This document shows, piece after piece, positions 25,620 through 36,696 of a stretch of DNA of 64,000 nt (its first letter is position 1; each line of letters starts with the position of its first letter). A program made the translations under genes and the position numbers. Where the stretch lies: NCBI RefSeq assembly GCF_000714535.1, contig NZ_AUND01000023.1, forward strand, positions 496,001 to 560,000, in the 5' to 3' direction. This stretch comes from Thioclava pacifica DSM 10166. Lineage in GTDB: Bacteria; Pseudomonadota; Alphaproteobacteria; Rhodobacterales; Rhodobacteraceae. The notes under the pieces were generated by a model, which worked only from the letters and a program-made list of their open reading frames with translations, was not told the origin of the DNA and ran no database searches.

Positions 25620-27140
25620 TTACAGATCCATCAGCAGGCGGCGCGGGTCTTCCAGCGCTTCCTTGACGCGCACCAGGAAGGTCACGGCGCCTTTGCCGTC
25701 GACGATGCGGTGGTCGTAGCTCAGCGCGAGATACATCATCGGCTTGATGACGATCTGGCCGTTCTCGACCATCGGGCGCTCCTGGATCTTGTGCATGCCG
25801 AGGATGCCCGATTGCGGCGGGTTGAGGATCGGCGAGGACATCAGCGAGCCGTAGACGCCGCCGTTCGAGATGGTGAAGGAACCGCCCTGCATTTCGGCCA
25901 TCGAGAGCTTGCCGTCACGCGCACGTGCACCGTATTCCGCGATCTGCTTCTCGATCGTGGCGAAGCTCAGCTGGTCGGCATCGCGTACGACCGGCACGAC
26001 GAGGCCGTTCGGCGTGCCCACAGCCACGCCCATATGGACGTAGTTCTTGTAGACGATCTCGTTGCCGTCGATCTCGGCGTTGACTTCCGGCACTTCCTTG
26101 AGCGCGTGGCAGCAGGCCTTCACGAAGAAGGACATGAAGCCGAGCTTCACGCCGTGCTTTTTCTCGAAGAGGGTCTTGTACTCGTTGCGCAGGTTCATCA
26201 CGCCCGACATGTCCACCTCGTTATAGGTGGTCAGCATCGCGGCGGTGTTCTGGCTGTCCTTGAGGCGCTTGGCGATGGTCGCACGCAGGCGGGTCATCTT
26301 CACGCGCTCTTCGCGGCTGGCATCATCGGCATTGACCGGACCGCGCGGGGCCTGCGCCGGGGCCGGAGCCACGGAGACGGTCGCGGGTTTCGGGGCTTCG
26401 GCGGCCTTGGCCACGTCTTCCTTCATGATCCGGCCATCCTTGCCCGAGCCCTGAACCGAGGCCGGGTCGATGCCCTTTTCGGCCATCAGCTTCTTGGCCG
26501 AGGGCGCATCTTCCACGTCCTTGCCGCCAGCCGATGCCGGAGCGGCTTCAGCCGGAGCGGCGGCCGCGGGGGCTGCGGCCCCTGCCGAGGCACCCTCGGA
26601 GATCACGGCGAGCTTGGCCGAGGCGTCGACGGTCGTGCCTTCTGCAGCGACGATTTCGGTCAGCACGCCCGCAGCGGGGGCAGGAACCTCGACCGAGACC
26701 TTGTCGGTCTCGAGCTCGCAGAGCATCTCGTCGGCCGCGACCGTGTCGCCGACCTTCTTGAACCACGTCGAAACCGTTGCCTCGGTGACCGATTCACCAA
26801 GGCTGGGCACCATCACATCGACCATCTTTCCCTCATTCGATTGGGGTTGGGCGGTTTCAGCCGCCGGTTTGTCATCTTTCTTCGGAGCGGCAGCTGCGGC
26901 TCCCGCTTCTTCGATCGTGGCGAGAAGGGCGGACACGCCCACCGTCTCGCCTTCGGCGGCAACGATCTCGCCGAGCGTACCGGCGGCGGGCGAGGGCACC
27001 TCGACCGTCACCTTGTCGGTTTCGAGCTCGCAGAGCATCTCGTCGGCGGCGACCGCATCGCCCGGCTTCTTGAACCAGGTGGCGACGGTGGCTTCCGTGA
27101 CGCTCTCGCCGAGCGTGGGAACGCGGACTTCAGTGGACAT
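25620..27140 (-). CDS. sucB: Dihydrolipoyllysine succinyltransferase (E2 of 2-oxoglutarate dehydrogenase), two lipoyl domains
   Basis: A 506-residue E2 subunit, longer than the ~405 residues of E. coli SucB because it has two lipoyl domains. Each has ELETDKV with the lipoylated Lys43 and Lys147, joined by Ala/Pro/Lys-rich linkers. A peripheral subunit-binding domain follows ([20 protein letters not shown]). The catalytic domain ends with the active histidine in [13 protein letters not shown]. It transfers the succinyl group to CoA in the cytosolic complex. It starts 4 bases after sucA. Confidence 0.96.
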   Translation of the reverse strand: MSTEVRVPTLGESVTEATVATWFKKPGDAVAADEMLCELETDKVTVEVPSPAAGTLGEIVAAEGETVGVSALLATIEEAGAAAAAPKKDDKPAAETAQPQSNEGKMVDVMVPSLGESVTEATVSTWFKKVGDTVAADEMLCELETDKVSVEVPAPAAGVLTEIVAAEGTTVDASAKLAVISEGASAGAAAPAAAAPAEAAPASAGGKDVEDAPSAKKLMAEKGIDPASVQGSGKDGRIMKEDVAKAAEAPKPATVSVAPAPAQAPRGPVNADDASREERVKMTRLRATIAKRLKDSQNTAAMLTTYNEVDMSGVMNLRNEYKTLFEKKHGVKLGFMSFFVKACCHALKEVPEVNAEIDGNEIVYKNYVHMGVAVGTPNGLVVPVVRDADQLSFATIEKQIAEYGARARDGKLSMAEMQGGSFTISNGGVYGSLMSSPILNPPQSGILGMHKIQERPMVENGQIVIKPMMYLALSYDHRIVDGKGAVTFLVRVKEALEDPRRLLMDL

Positions 27141-27144
27141 CGGT

Positions 27145-30099
27145 TCAACCCTCCAGTGCATCGTTGACGAGCGCGTCCTGCTCGGCCTTGTGGCGGCTGG
27201 CCAGACCCGTTGCGGGCGAGGCCGAGGCCGCGCGGCCGGTATAGCGCGCACGTCCATGTTTCGCGTCGATCTTGGCCAGAACCCATTCGATATAGGGCTC
27301 GACGAAGGTCCAGGCGCCCTGGTTCTTGGGCTCTTCCTGGCACCAGACGATCTCGGCATCCTTGAAGCGCGTGAGCTCCTTCGTCATCGCCTGCGCGGGG
27401 AACGGATAGAACTGTTCGAGACGCAGCAGGTAGACATCGTCGAGGCCACGCTCGTCGCGCTGCGCGAGCAGGTCGTAATAGACCTTGCCCGAGGAGATCA
27501 CGACGCGCTTGATCTGGTCATCGGATTTCAGCTTGAGATCCGAATTGCCCATTTCGGCATCGTCCCAGAGTACGCGGTGGAAGGTGGAGCCGGTGGTGAA
27601 CTCCTCGGCCTTCGAGACGCATTTGGGGTGACGCAGCAGCGATTTCGGCGTCATCAGGATCAGCGGCTTGCGGAAGTCGCGATGGATCTGACGACGCAGG
27701 ATGTGGAAGTAGTTTGCCGGCGTCGAGCAGTTCGCGACGATCCAGTTGTCTTCCGCCGAGAGTTGCAGGAAGCGCTCAAGACGCGCCGAGCTGTGCTCGG
27801 GGCCCTGACCTTCGAAGCCATGCGGCAGCAGGCAGACGAGGCCCGACATGCGCAGCCACTTGCGCTCGCCCGAGTTGATGAACTGGTCGAACATGATCTG
27901 CGCGCCGTTGGCGAAATCGCCGAACTGGGCTTCCCAGAGCGTGAGCGCCTTGGGTTCCGCCAGCGAGTAGCCGTACTCAAACCCGAGCACCGCGTATTCC
28001 GACAGCATCGAGTCGATCACTTCGTAGCGCGCCTGCCCCTCACGGATGTTGTTGAGCGGGTAGTAGCGATCTTCGGTGTTCTGATCGATGAAGGCCGAGT
28101 GGCGCTGCGAGAAGGTGCCGCGGGTCGCATCCTGACCCGACAGGCGCACCGGGTAACCCTCGGTCACCAGCGAGCCGAAAGCCAGTGCCTCGGCTGTGGC
28201 CCAGTCGAAGCCGGTACCGGTCTCGAACATCTGCTTCTTGTTCTCGAGCAGACGCGCGACGGTCTTGTGCATCGCGAAGCCGTCAGGCGCGGTCACGAGC
28301 GCCTTGCCGACTTCCTGGAACGTATCGGGCGCGATCGCGGTGGTGCCGGGCTCGTATTCGCCCTTCTCCTGCTCCATGCCCGACCAACGGCCATCGAGCC
28401 AGTCGGCCTTGTTCGGCTTGAAGACCTTGCCCGCTTCGAACTCTTCGTTCAGGTGGGACTGGAAGGCGGCCTTCATGTCCTCGATCTCGCCTTCCGGGAT
28501 CAGCCCGTCGGCCACCAGACGCTCGGTGTAGAGCTGGAGCGTCGTCTTGTGGGTCTTGATCGACTTGTACATCACCGGGTTGGTGAACATCGGCTCGTCG
28601 CCCTCGTTGTGACCGAAGCGGCGGTAGCAGAAGATGTCGATGACCACGTCCTTGTGGAACTTCTGGCGGAACTCGATCGCGACGCGGGCCGCGTGCACGA
28701 CGGCCTCCGGATCATCGCCGTTCACGTGGAAGATCGGGGCTTCCACCATCAGGGCGATGTCGGTCGGGTAGGGCGAGCTGCGCGAGAAGTGCGGCGCGGT
28801 GGTGAAGCCGATCTGGTTGTTCACGACGATGTGGATCGTGCCACCCGTGCGGTGGCCGCGGATACCCGAGAGCTGGAAACACTCGGCCACGACACCCTGG
28901 CCCGCGAAAGCCGCATCGCCATGCAGCAGCACCGAGAGAACCTTGGTGCGGTGCTCCTGATCGGAGAGCTGATCTTGCTTGGCGCGGACCTTGCCGAGCG
29001 CGACGGGGTTGACCGCTTCGAGGTGCGAGGGGTTCGCCGTCAGCGACAGGTGCACCTTGTTGCCGTCGAACTCACGGTCGGCCGAGGCGCCGAGGTGATA
29101 CTTCACGTCGCCCGAACCGTCCACGTCCTCGGGCTTGAACGAGCCGCCCTGGAATTCGTGGAAGATCGCGCGATAGGGCTTTTGCAGCACGTTGGCGAGC
29201 ACCGAGAGACGACCGCGGTGGGGCATGCCGACCACGACTTCCTCAAGGCCCAGCTGACCGCCGCGCTTGATGATCTGCTCCATCGCGGGGATCAGCGCTT
29301 CGCCGCCATCAAGGCCGAAACGCTTGGTGCCCATATATTTGACGTGCAGGAATTTCTCGAAGCCTTCCGCCTCGACCAGCTTGTTGAGGATCGCGCGGCG
29401 GCCGGTCTTGGTGAAGGTGATCTCCTTGCCGTAGCCTTCGATCCGCTCTTTCAGCCAGGACGATTGCTCGGGGTCGGAGATATGCATGTATTGCAGCGCG
29501 AAGGTGCCGCAATAGGTGCGCTTCACGATGTCCATGATCTGGCGCATCGAGGCGACCTCGAGGCCGAGCACGTTGTCGATGAAGATCGGGCGATCCATGT
29601 CGGCATCGGTGAAGCCGTAGCTCTTGGGATCGAGCTCGGGGTGATGCTCGTGCTCACGCATGCCCAGCGGATCGAGATCGGCGTTCAGGTGACCCCGGAT
29701 CCGGTAGGCGCGGATGATCATCAGCGCGCGGATCGAGTCGAGCACCGCGCGTTTGACGGCGGTCTCATCGACTGCGATGCCAGCCTCGGCGGCTTTCTTC
29801 TTGATCTTCTCGCCGGCGGCCTTGCCCTCGGCCATCACGGGCCATTCGCCGGTCAGCGCGGCGGTGAGGTCATCGGCGGCGACCGGCGGCCAGTCCACGC
29901 GTTCCCAGCTCGCGCCCGAAGCGGATTTCTTCACATCCTGATCAGGATCGCCAAGCGAAGCGAAGAAGGCGGCCCAGGCGGTGTCGACCGAGGAGGGATC
30001 CTCGGCGAACTTCGCGTAGAGCTGCTCCACGTACTCGGCATTCGCGCCTTGCAGGAACTGCGAGGCATTGAACTGGTCGTTGGGGGATTGGTCTGTCAT
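27145..30099 (-). CDS. sucA: 2-oxoglutarate dehydrogenase E1 component
   Basis: A 984-residue thiamin diphosphate enzyme that decarboxylates 2-oxoglutarate and succinylates E2. The N-terminal E2-binding peptide region ([17 protein letters not shown]), the core [11 protein letters not shown] and [15 protein letters not shown] stretches and the C-terminal transketolase-like part ([20 protein letters not shown]) are all typical. The ATG at 30099 follows GAGG; an ATG three codons upstream has no SD. It is followed directly by sucB. A 201-base gene-free stretch separates it from the upstream lipoprotein gene. Confidence 0.97.
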   Translation of the reverse strand: MTDQSPNDQFNASQFLQGANAEYVEQLYAKFAEDPSSVDTAWAAFFASLGDPDQDVKKSASGASWERVDWPPVAADDLTAALTGEWPVMAEGKAAGEKIKKKAAEAGIAVDETAVKRAVLDSIRALMIIRAYRIRGHLNADLDPLGMREHEHHPELDPKSYGFTDADMDRPIFIDNVLGLEVASMRQIMDIVKRTYCGTFALQYMHISDPEQSSWLKERIEGYGKEITFTKTGRRAILNKLVEAEGFEKFLHVKYMGTKRFGLDGGEALIPAMEQIIKRGGQLGLEEVVVGMPHRGRLSVLANVLQKPYRAIFHEFQGGSFKPEDVDGSGDVKYHLGASADREFDGNKVHLSLTANPSHLEAVNPVALGKVRAKQDQLSDQEHRTKVLSVLLHGDAAFAGQGVVAECFQLSGIRGHRTGGTIHIVVNNQIGFTTAPHFSRSSPYPTDIALMVEAPIFHVNGDDPEAVVHAARVAIEFRQKFHKDVVIDIFCYRRFGHNEGDEPMFTNPVMYKSIKTHKTTLQLYTERLVADGLIPEGEIEDMKAAFQSHLNEEFEAGKVFKPNKADWLDGRWSGMEQEKGEYEPGTTAIAPDTFQEVGKALVTAPDGFAMHKTVARLLENKKQMFETGTGFDWATAEALAFGSLVTEGYPVRLSGQDATRGTFSQRHSAFIDQNTEDRYYPLNNIREGQARYEVIDSMLSEYAVLGFEYGYSLAEPKALTLWEAQFGDFANGAQIMFDQFINSGERKWLRMSGLVCLLPHGFEGQGPEHSSARLERFLQLSAEDNWIVANCSTPANYFHILRRQIHRDFRKPLILMTPKSLLRHPKCVSKAEEFTTGSTFHRVLWDDAEMGNSDLKLKSDDQIKRVVISSGKVYYDLLAQRDERGLDDVYLLRLEQFYPFPAQAMTKELTRFKDAEIVWCQEEPKNQGAWTFVEPYIEWVLAKIDAKHGRARYTGRAASASPATGLASRHKAEQDALVNDALEG

Positions 30100-30300
30100 T
30101 TTCCTCACCTCGGTGCGGTGAACATCAAACTGTGTGGCGGTCCGGTCAGGGATGGGCCGCTTGAGTGGGCGGGGGTGCGATATCGGGTGTCACGTGGTTG
30201 CCGCCTTGCGCGATCGCAAGGGGGCTGGCAGGCGCCATCGGGAGAAACTGGCTGTTAGCGGTACGCGGCATGGCGGGGTTTCTGCTCTGCGCGGGGCTCA

Positions 30301-30729
30301 TCATGACAGGCACTCCACGACAAGCACCTGCACGCCCGGAGCGTTGTCCTCCGGACGCGTGATGTAGGAGTTTTCAACGAGGCTTCCGCGCTTCGCGCAG
30401 ATCCGCGTCGGTGCCTGATCGACGGTGCCGGGCTTTGCAGCGACCGGATCGAACCAGACATAGGCGGGTTTCGAGCTGAGCTGAACGGCGGCAACCGCAT
30501 CGCCATTGATGCCGGTCAGCGACTGGAACATGCCATGTGAGCGCTCGTCGCGCGGCACGTCAGGGGCAGGGGAATGTGCGGTCAGATCGGAAGCCTGCGC
30601 GCCTGCGGGCGCGAGCGTGCCACCGGGGCCGACCGAGGCGGACCGGCTCTCCATGCACCCTGCCAGCAGGGCGCAAACGACCAGCCCCGTAAGCGGGCAG
30701 GTGATGCGCCGTGCCTGTCGCAGCAGCAT
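30301..30729 (-). CDS. Small lipoprotein of unknown function within the suc cluster
   Basis: A 142-residue protein with a lipoprotein signal peptide and lipobox LAGC (Cys25). The mature part has no motif I recognise; it ends with the pattern RICAKRGSLVENSYITRPED and a C-terminal Cys. It lies between sucD and sucA on the same strand (67 bases after sucD). An SD-like AGGAAAGG precedes the start at 30729. Its place in the operon suggests co-expression with TCA enzymes, but the product must act in the envelope, so a direct metabolic role is unlikely. Confidence 0.75.
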   Translation of the reverse strand: MLLRQARRITCPLTGLVVCALLAGCMESRSASVGPGGTLAPAGAQASDLTAHSPAPDVPRDERSHGMFQSLTGINGDAVAAVQLSSKPAYVWFDPVAAKPGTVDQAPTRICAKRGSLVENSYITRPEDNAPGVQVLVVECLS

Positions 30730-30796
30730 GGGTCCGGTCCTTTCCTCGTAAGACCGGAGCCGCGCGAACGCGGCTCCGCTTCCTGTTTAAAGGGGC

Positions 30797-31684
30797 TTAT
30801 TCGCCCTTGATCGCCTTCATCACGGCTTCGCCGAGCGTGGCGGGGCTGTCGGCAACCACGATCCCGGCCGATTTCATGGCCTCGATCTTGCTTTCCGCGT
30901 CACCCTTGCCGCCCGCGACGATCGCGCCGGCATGGCCCATGCGGCGGCCCGGAGGGGCCGTGCGGCCGGCGATGAAGCCAGCGGTCGGCTTCCAGCGGCC
31001 CTTCTTGCGCTGCTCGGCGAGGAATTCCGCGGCTTCTTCTTCCGCGGAGCCACCGATTTCACCGATCATGATGATCGACTGCGTTTCCGGATCGTCGAGG
31101 AACATGTCGAGCACGTCGATATGCTCGGTGCCCTTGATCGGGTCACCGCCGATGCCGACGGCCGAGGACTGGCCCAGACCCATATCGGTGGTCTGCTTCA
31201 CGGCCTCATAGGTCAGCGTGCCCGAGCGCGACACGACGCCGACCGAGCCACGCTTGTGGATGTGGCCGGGCATGATGCCGATCTTGCAGGCGTCCGGCGT
31301 GATGACACCGGGGCAGTTCGGGCCGATCAGGCGCGATTTGGAGTCGATCAGCGCGCGCTTGACCTTCATCATGTCGAGGACCGGGATCCCCTCGGTGATG
31401 CAGACGATCAGTTCCATTTCCGCGTCGATCGCTTCGAGGATCGAGTCGGCCGCAAACGGCGGGGGCACGTAGATCACGGTCGCATTCGCTTCGGTCACGG
31501 CCTTGGCTTCGTGCACCGAGTTGAAGACCGGCAGGTCCAGGTGCTTCTGGCCGCCTTTGCCCGGGGTCACGCCGCCGACCATCTTGGTGCCGTAAGCGAT
31601 TGCCTGTTCCGAGTGGAACGTGCCCTGCGAGCCGGTGAAGCCCTGACAGATGACTTTGGTGTTTTCGTTGACGAGAACTGCCAT
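30797..31684 (-). CDS. sucD: Succinyl-CoA synthetase alpha subunit
   Basis: A 295-residue subunit that carries the phosphohistidine (in [16 protein letters not shown]) and binds CoA ([21 protein letters not shown]-terminal Rossmann domain). With SucC it interconverts succinyl-CoA and succinate with formation of ATP or GTP. It begins 5 bases after sucC. Confidence 0.97.
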   Translation of the reverse strand: MAVLVNENTKVICQGFTGSQGTFHSEQAIAYGTKMVGGVTPGKGGQKHLDLPVFNSVHEAKAVTEANATVIYVPPPFAADSILEAIDAEMELIVCITEGIPVLDMMKVKRALIDSKSRLIGPNCPGVITPDACKIGIMPGHIHKRGSVGVVSRSGTLTYEAVKQTTDMGLGQSSAVGIGGDPIKGTEHIDVLDMFLDDPETQSIIMIGEIGGSAEEEAAEFLAEQRKKGRWKPTAGFIAGRTAPPGRRMGHAGAIVAGGKGDAESKIEAMKSAGIVVADSPATLGEAVMKAIKGE

Positions 31685-31689
31685 GATAC

Positions 31690-32883
31690 TTAGCCCTTCA
31701 CCGCTTTGACGATTTTTTCTGCGCCATCCGACAGGTTGTCGGCGGCGATGACGTTCAGGCCGGAAGTCGCGATGATTTCCTTGCCCTTTTCGACGTTGGT
31801 GCCTTCGAGACGGACAACCAGCGGAACCTGTAGGCCGACTTCTTTCACCGCGGCGATCACGCCCTCGGCGATGATGTCGCAGCGCATGATGCCGCCGAAG
31901 ATGTTCACGAGGATGCCTTTGACGTTCTTGTCCGAGGTGATGATCTTGAACGCTTCGGTCACTTTCTCTTTCGTGGCGCCACCGCCAACGTCAAGAAAGT
32001 TCGCGGGCTCGGCGCCGTAGAGCTTGATGATGTCCATCGTGGCCATCGCGAGACCCGCGCCGTTCACCATGCAGCCGATCTCACCATCGAGCGCGATGTA
32101 GTTGAGGTCGTATTTCGAGGCTTCGAGTTCTTTCGGGTCCTCTTCGGTCTCGTCGCGCAGGGCGGCGATGTCCGAGTGGCGGTAGACGGCGTTGCCGTCG
32201 AAGCCGAGCTTGGCGTCGAGAACCTTGAGGTTGCCGTCGGTCATCACGATCAGCGGGTTGATCTCGAGCATCTCCATGTCTTTCTCGACGAAGGCACGGT
32301 AGAGGTTCGACAGAAGCGCAACCATCTGCTTGACCTGCGGGCCTTCGAGCCCGAGGGCGAAAGCGACGCGGCGGCCGTGGAAGGCCTGATAGCCGGTGGC
32401 CGGGTCGATCGAGAAGCTCAGGATTTTCTCGGGCGTGTTTGCCGCGACTTCTTCGATATCCATGCCGCCTTCGGTCGAGGCAACGATCGAGACGCGCGAG
32501 GTCACGCGGTCGACGAGCAGCGCGAGATACAGTTCGCGCGAGATGTCGGAGCCATCTTCGATGTAGATGCGGTTGACCTGCTTGCCCGCCGGGCCGGTCT
32601 GGTGCGTCACCAGCGTCTTGCCGAGCATCTGCTTGGCCAGCGTTTCGGCCTCTTCGACCGACTTGGCGAGGCGAACGCCACCCTTCTCACCCGCTTCGGG
32701 CTCCTTGAAGTGGCCCTTGCCGCGGCCGCCGGCGTGGATCTGCGCCTTGACGACCCAGAGCGGACCGTCGAGCTCGCTCGCGGCGGTTTTGGCTTCTTCA
32801 GCCTTGAGAACGACGCGGCCGTCAGAGACCGGAGCGCCATAGCTCTTGAGAAGCTGTTTGGCCTGATATTCGTGGATATTCAT
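31690..32883 (-). CDS. sucC: Succinyl-CoA synthetase beta subunit
   Basis: A 397-residue ATP-grasp subunit starting [18 protein letters not shown], with the nucleotide-grasp domain ([17 protein letters not shown]) and the C-terminal ligase domain ([15 protein letters not shown]). First gene of the suc-lpd transcription unit. The promoter region upstream carries two TGTGATCACA palindromes (32993-33023). An in-frame extension to 32991 would run up to the first operator and lacks an SD, so the ATG at 32883 is preferred. Confidence 0.97.
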   Translation of the reverse strand: MNIHEYQAKQLLKSYGAPVSDGRVVLKAEEAKTAASELDGPLWVVKAQIHAGGRGKGHFKEPEAGEKGGVRLAKSVEEAETLAKQMLGKTLVTHQTGPAGKQVNRIYIEDGSDISRELYLALLVDRVTSRVSIVASTEGGMDIEEVAANTPEKILSFSIDPATGYQAFHGRRVAFALGLEGPQVKQMVALLSNLYRAFVEKDMEMLEINPLIVMTDGNLKVLDAKLGFDGNAVYRHSDIAALRDETEEDPKELEASKYDLNYIALDGEIGCMVNGAGLAMATMDIIKLYGAEPANFLDVGGGATKEKVTEAFKIITSDKNVKGILVNIFGGIMRCDIIAEGVIAAVKEVGLQVPLVVRLEGTNVEKGKEIIATSGLNVIAADNLSDGAEKIVKAVKG

Positions 32884-32917
32884 CCTTGGATACCCCATGC
32901 TGGTGCGATTTGCAGGG

Positions 32918-32945
32918 GTTCTAGGCGGTTTGGGCCTTCGGACAA
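32918..32945 (-). promoter_or_regulatory. Possible sucC promoter
   Basis: On the minus strand TTGTCC (32945-32940), a 16-bp spacer and TAGAAC (32923-32918). The predicted transcript starts about 30 bases before the sucC ATG. The operator pair would then be centred about 87 and 108 bases upstream of the start site. Weak match; spacing short by one base. Confidence 0.35.
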
Positions 32946-32992
32946 ACCGAAATCGCGACATTTCGCCTCGCTCGGGCGGAAAAAACGACATA

Positions 32993-33023
32993 TGTGATCA
33001 CAGGCTCAAAATGTGTGATCACA
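32993..33023. promoter_or_regulatory. Two TGTGATCACA operators, 21 bp apart, upstream of sucC
   Basis: Perfect 10-bp palindromes TGTGATCACA at 32993-33002 and 33014-33023. Their centres are 21 bp apart, two helical turns, so a dimeric regulator would bind both on one face. The same arrangement occurs before sdhC. They lie 110-140 bases upstream of sucC and about 97-127 upstream of the divergent glycosyltransferase gene. Confidence 0.75.
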
Positions 33024-33119
33024 AATGGCAAAATGCTGCACTGTGGCATCGGGGCACTGGCACGACTCGCGAAAATCGAGTCAGGTGCGGGAAAGGAACA
33101 GTCGAAGCATGACAGGCGC

Positions 33120-34184
33120 ATGACGCAGAGTGAAGAGATGCCGCGCTGGGGCGTCGTGGCCACCGTGGACGAGCCCGCAGCCCTCGTCGCAGCCTATGTC
33201 GCACATCATCGCGCGATCGGGGCGAACGAGGTTCACGTGTTCTTCGACCGGCCCAATCCCGAAGCAGAGGCACTGATCGGCGGGGTCGAGGGCGTCTTCG
33301 TGCATCATTCGGGCGAGGATGGCTGGGCGCGCGGCTGGCGCAAGAAGCGGCCCGAGCGCCATCAGGGCCGACAGAAATACAACGCGACCCGCACCCTCGC
33401 AGAGACCGATCTCGACTGGCTTATCCATTGCGATGCGGATGAATTCGTGAGCCTCGTGCGCCCGCTCGAATGGGAGCTCGCCAAGACCGGCGAGCAGAAG
33501 GCCTGGCTGCGGCTCGAGGTGGACGAGCGCTGTTATCTGGGCAAGACGCCGGGCGCAGATATCTTCGCGGGCGCCTTCCGGCGGCGCTGGGACGATTTCG
33601 CGGAGGAAGGGCTGCTCTTCTACGGTCTGCGTGCGCGTTACCTGCACAAGGGGCTCGCGGGACATGTCGCGGGCAAGCCGGTGGTGCGCTCGGGGCGCGG
33701 CTATGCGATCGGGGTGCATTTCCCGCTCAGTCACTGGGACAGCACGATCAACGATCTGCCTTACCGGCCCAGCTATAACGCACGGCTGATGCATTTCGAC
33801 GGGCTCACGCCGCTGCATTTTCTGCTCAAGATGCTGCGCCGGGTGACGACCAAGGTGAAAGGGCAGCCGGTGCCCTATGTCAATTCGCGCACGGCACAGT
33901 TCAACGAGGCGGCCTTGCGCGCCGAAGACCCGCATGAGCTGATGCGTCTATGGTGGGATGTGCAGGGTGTGCGCGATTACGAGGCCGAGGAACTTGCGGA
34001 GCATGATCTGTTGATCCGCCCGCAGGTGGACATCGCCGAGGAGACTCGCGCGCTTTTTGGCGATGCGGTCGATCTGAGTCCCGCAGGCTTCGATCGCGCG
34101 CTGATCCGCCACGAGGCGGAGCTGATCGGGCGTCTGCACGATGTGTTCGGCTTCGACCCGGAACCGCTCGTCAGTTCAGCGTGA
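33120..34184 (+). CDS. Glycosyltransferase family 2-like protein (PF13704 type)
   Basis: A 354-residue putative GT-A fold transferase. WGVVATVDEPAALVAAYVAHHRAIGANEVHVFFDRPN resembles the start of this family in pieces (WGVVATVDEPA; HHRAIGANEVHVFFD), and DWLIHCDADEF (about residues 99-109) supplies the DxD metal-sugar nucleotide motif. Donor and acceptor are unknown. The start at 33120 lacks a good SD; ATG 33138 is an alternative. It is divergent from sucC and shares the region with the paired operators. Its end overlaps the convergent exported protein gene by 14 bases. Confidence 0.78.
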   Translation: MTQSEEMPRWGVVATVDEPAALVAAYVAHHRAIGANEVHVFFDRPNPEAEALIGGVEGVFVHHSGEDGWARGWRKKRPERHQGRQKYNATRTLAETDLDWLIHCDADEFVSLVRPLEWELAKTGEQKAWLRLEVDERCYLGKTPGADIFAGAFRRRWDDFAEEGLLFYGLRARYLHKGLAGHVAGKPVVRSGRGYAIGVHFPLSHWDSTINDLPYRPSYNARLMHFDGLTPLHFLLKMLRRVTTKVKGQPVPYVNSRTAQFNEAALRAEDPHELMRLWWDVQGVRDYEAEELAEHDLLIRPQVDIAEETRALFGDAVDLSPAGFDRALIRHEAELIGRLHDVFGFDPEPLVSSA

Positions 34185-35412
34185 ACATCATCAACCCGGT
34201 GCGACCGCCGACGAGATTGACGAACCTCGCCCAATTGTCTGGGTCGACCAGGGGCGCGTCGGAGAAATAGGGCTCGAGTGACCAGCCTTGCACGACCCCG
34301 GTCAGGTCGAGCGGGGCAGGGCTCTCGAACCACGCCCCGATATCGATTCCGATCGGCGCGCGCCAGAACGGAGCGGTGCGCTTGCCGGTCAGCAGCGCCT
34401 CGCCATCGTCGAGCACCCCCAGCCAGACCACGCCCAGACCGTCCGGGAAGTCGACGCCGAGGGCCTGTACCTGGCGGTCGTTCGGAATCCATTCCGCCTG
34501 ATTGTCGCTTTCCTGATCGAGCAATTTCCAGAAGATCCGGTTCTGCGCGATCATTTCGAGCCAGTGATCGCGCGCGGCGCGGGTGCGGGTGGGATCGGGC
34601 TGATGGCGCAGGGTGTCGAGCAACGCCGCGAAAGGGTCGATGAAACTGTCGAAGGGTCCCGCAAGAGGCATATCGACGCCGCCGTCCTGCATTGCCTTTT
34701 GTCGCGCGTCCTTGATGCGGGCATAGGTGCCGAGCACCTTCGCGATCGCGGGTTCCGGATCGAAGGCGAGCACCAGTTCCGAACTCCCTGAAACCATATG
34801 GGCATAGGCCATGAGCCAGGCCGCATCGGCATTGTCGAACTGCACGATTCGGGTGACCTCGGCGGAACCGGAGGGCGCGCGCGGCATGAAGACGCCAGCG
34901 AGCAACGGTACCGCACTCTCGCCCGGCTGGCGCATCTGATCGCCGTTCAGGTCGAACCAGAGATCGTCGAGATTGATCGCAAGCCCGAATTCCGGCCCCT
35001 CGGCGAGCCCGTCAAGCGACGCGGTCACATTGCCCATCCTGGCGAGCAGGTCCTCGCTCTGGCGGTTGATCGCATCGGGGGGGAGCTGTTCGGTCTTGGG
35101 TGTGAAGCCGCCCGGAACATTGCCGAGGAACGGCATCAGGAAGCGCGCGCCCCCGACCTGCGCCTGCCAGCGCAGGGTGCTCTCGATGCCCGACAGGAAC
35201 TCGAGCCCGGCGATAGCGAACCGCTCTTTTGGTTCGGGATCGGGGCGCGCTTTGAGCGCGGCCAGAACCGGGCCGAGCCCTTTCGCGACGATCTCGGTGG
35301 AGATCGGATCGGCGGCGGGGGCAGGGGCCTGCGGCAGTTTCGGAGTGCTTTCCTGTGCGCTGACGAAAACAGGCATCAGGGCGAGAAGGGCAGGCAGGAT
35401 CAGGCGACGCAT
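34171..35412 (-). CDS. Exported protein of unknown function
   Basis: A 413-residue protein with a signal peptide (MRRLILPALLALMPVFVSAQ, cut near residue 20) and no other membrane helix. The mature part is rich in acidic and hydrophobic residues, with DLNGDQMRQPGES resembling a calcium-loop-like DxNxDxxxxxxE stretch (near residue 155). I do not recognise a family. The start at 35412 follows GGAG; an ATG four codons upstream is possible. It lies between the mdh terminator and the convergent glycosyltransferase. Confidence 0.72.
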   Translation of the reverse strand: MRRLILPALLALMPVFVSAQESTPKLPQAPAPAADPISTEIVAKGLGPVLAALKARPDPEPKERFAIAGLEFLSGIESTLRWQAQVGGARFLMPFLGNVPGGFTPKTEQLPPDAINRQSEDLLARMGNVTASLDGLAEGPEFGLAINLDDLWFDLNGDQMRQPGESAVPLLAGVFMPRAPSGSAEVTRIVQFDNADAAWLMAYAHMVSGSSELVLAFDPEPAIAKVLGTYARIKDARQKAMQDGGVDMPLAGPFDSFIDPFAALLDTLRHQPDPTRTRAARDHWLEMIAQNRIFWKLLDQESDNQAEWIPNDRQVQALGVDFPDGLGVVWLGVLDDGEALLTGKRTAPFWRAPIGIDIGAWFESPAPLDLTGVVQGWSLEPYFSDAPLVDPDNWARFVNLVGGRTGLMMFTLN

Positions 35413-35427
35413 GGCACTCTCCAAAGC

Positions 35428-35453
35428 AAAAGGGCGCGCCCGAAGGCACGCCC
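35428..35453 (-). terminator. Intrinsic terminator of mdh
   Basis: In the minus direction, GGGCGTGCC-TTCG-GGCGCGCCC (35453-35432; one T-G pair) followed by TTTT. It lies 28 bases after the mdh stop and 16 before the start of the next gene. Confidence 0.85.
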
Positions 35454-35480
35454 CAAGTCTGGATCAGGCTTGAATTTCGA

Positions 35481-36488
<1,008 letters not shown>

Positions 36489-36549
36489 CTAGCTCTTTGG
36501 TTCCCAAAGGGCAAGGGTGCTGCGCTGCGGCGGGGCTCGTAAGCGAAAA

Positions 36550-36569
36550 ATGTATGCAAATGTATGCCG
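36550..36569. promoter_or_regulatory. Tandem TGTATGC repeat between mdh and TSUP gene
   Basis: ATGTATGCAA followed directly by ATGTATGCCG, period exactly 10 bp (one helical turn), in an A-rich patch of the 253-base divergent region. It could bind a regulator or bend DNA. No known consensus recognised. Confidence 0.4.
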
Positions 36570-36696
36570 AAAACGGGATGCTTCGCCTTCCGGCACACAG
36601 ACTCTGTGCGGGGCTGTTGTTTCCTTCGACCCGCCCCCGTGCAACTCAGGGACGACGGTCGCGGGGGGCGATTCTCGACCGGGAGGAGGACGTTTC

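Noticed and set aside
26470-30258. Very long plus-strand open frame (~1260 codons) opposite sucA and sucB
   Set aside because: It mirrors the high-GC coding bias of the minus-strand genes; its product has no family features while sucA and sucB are certain.
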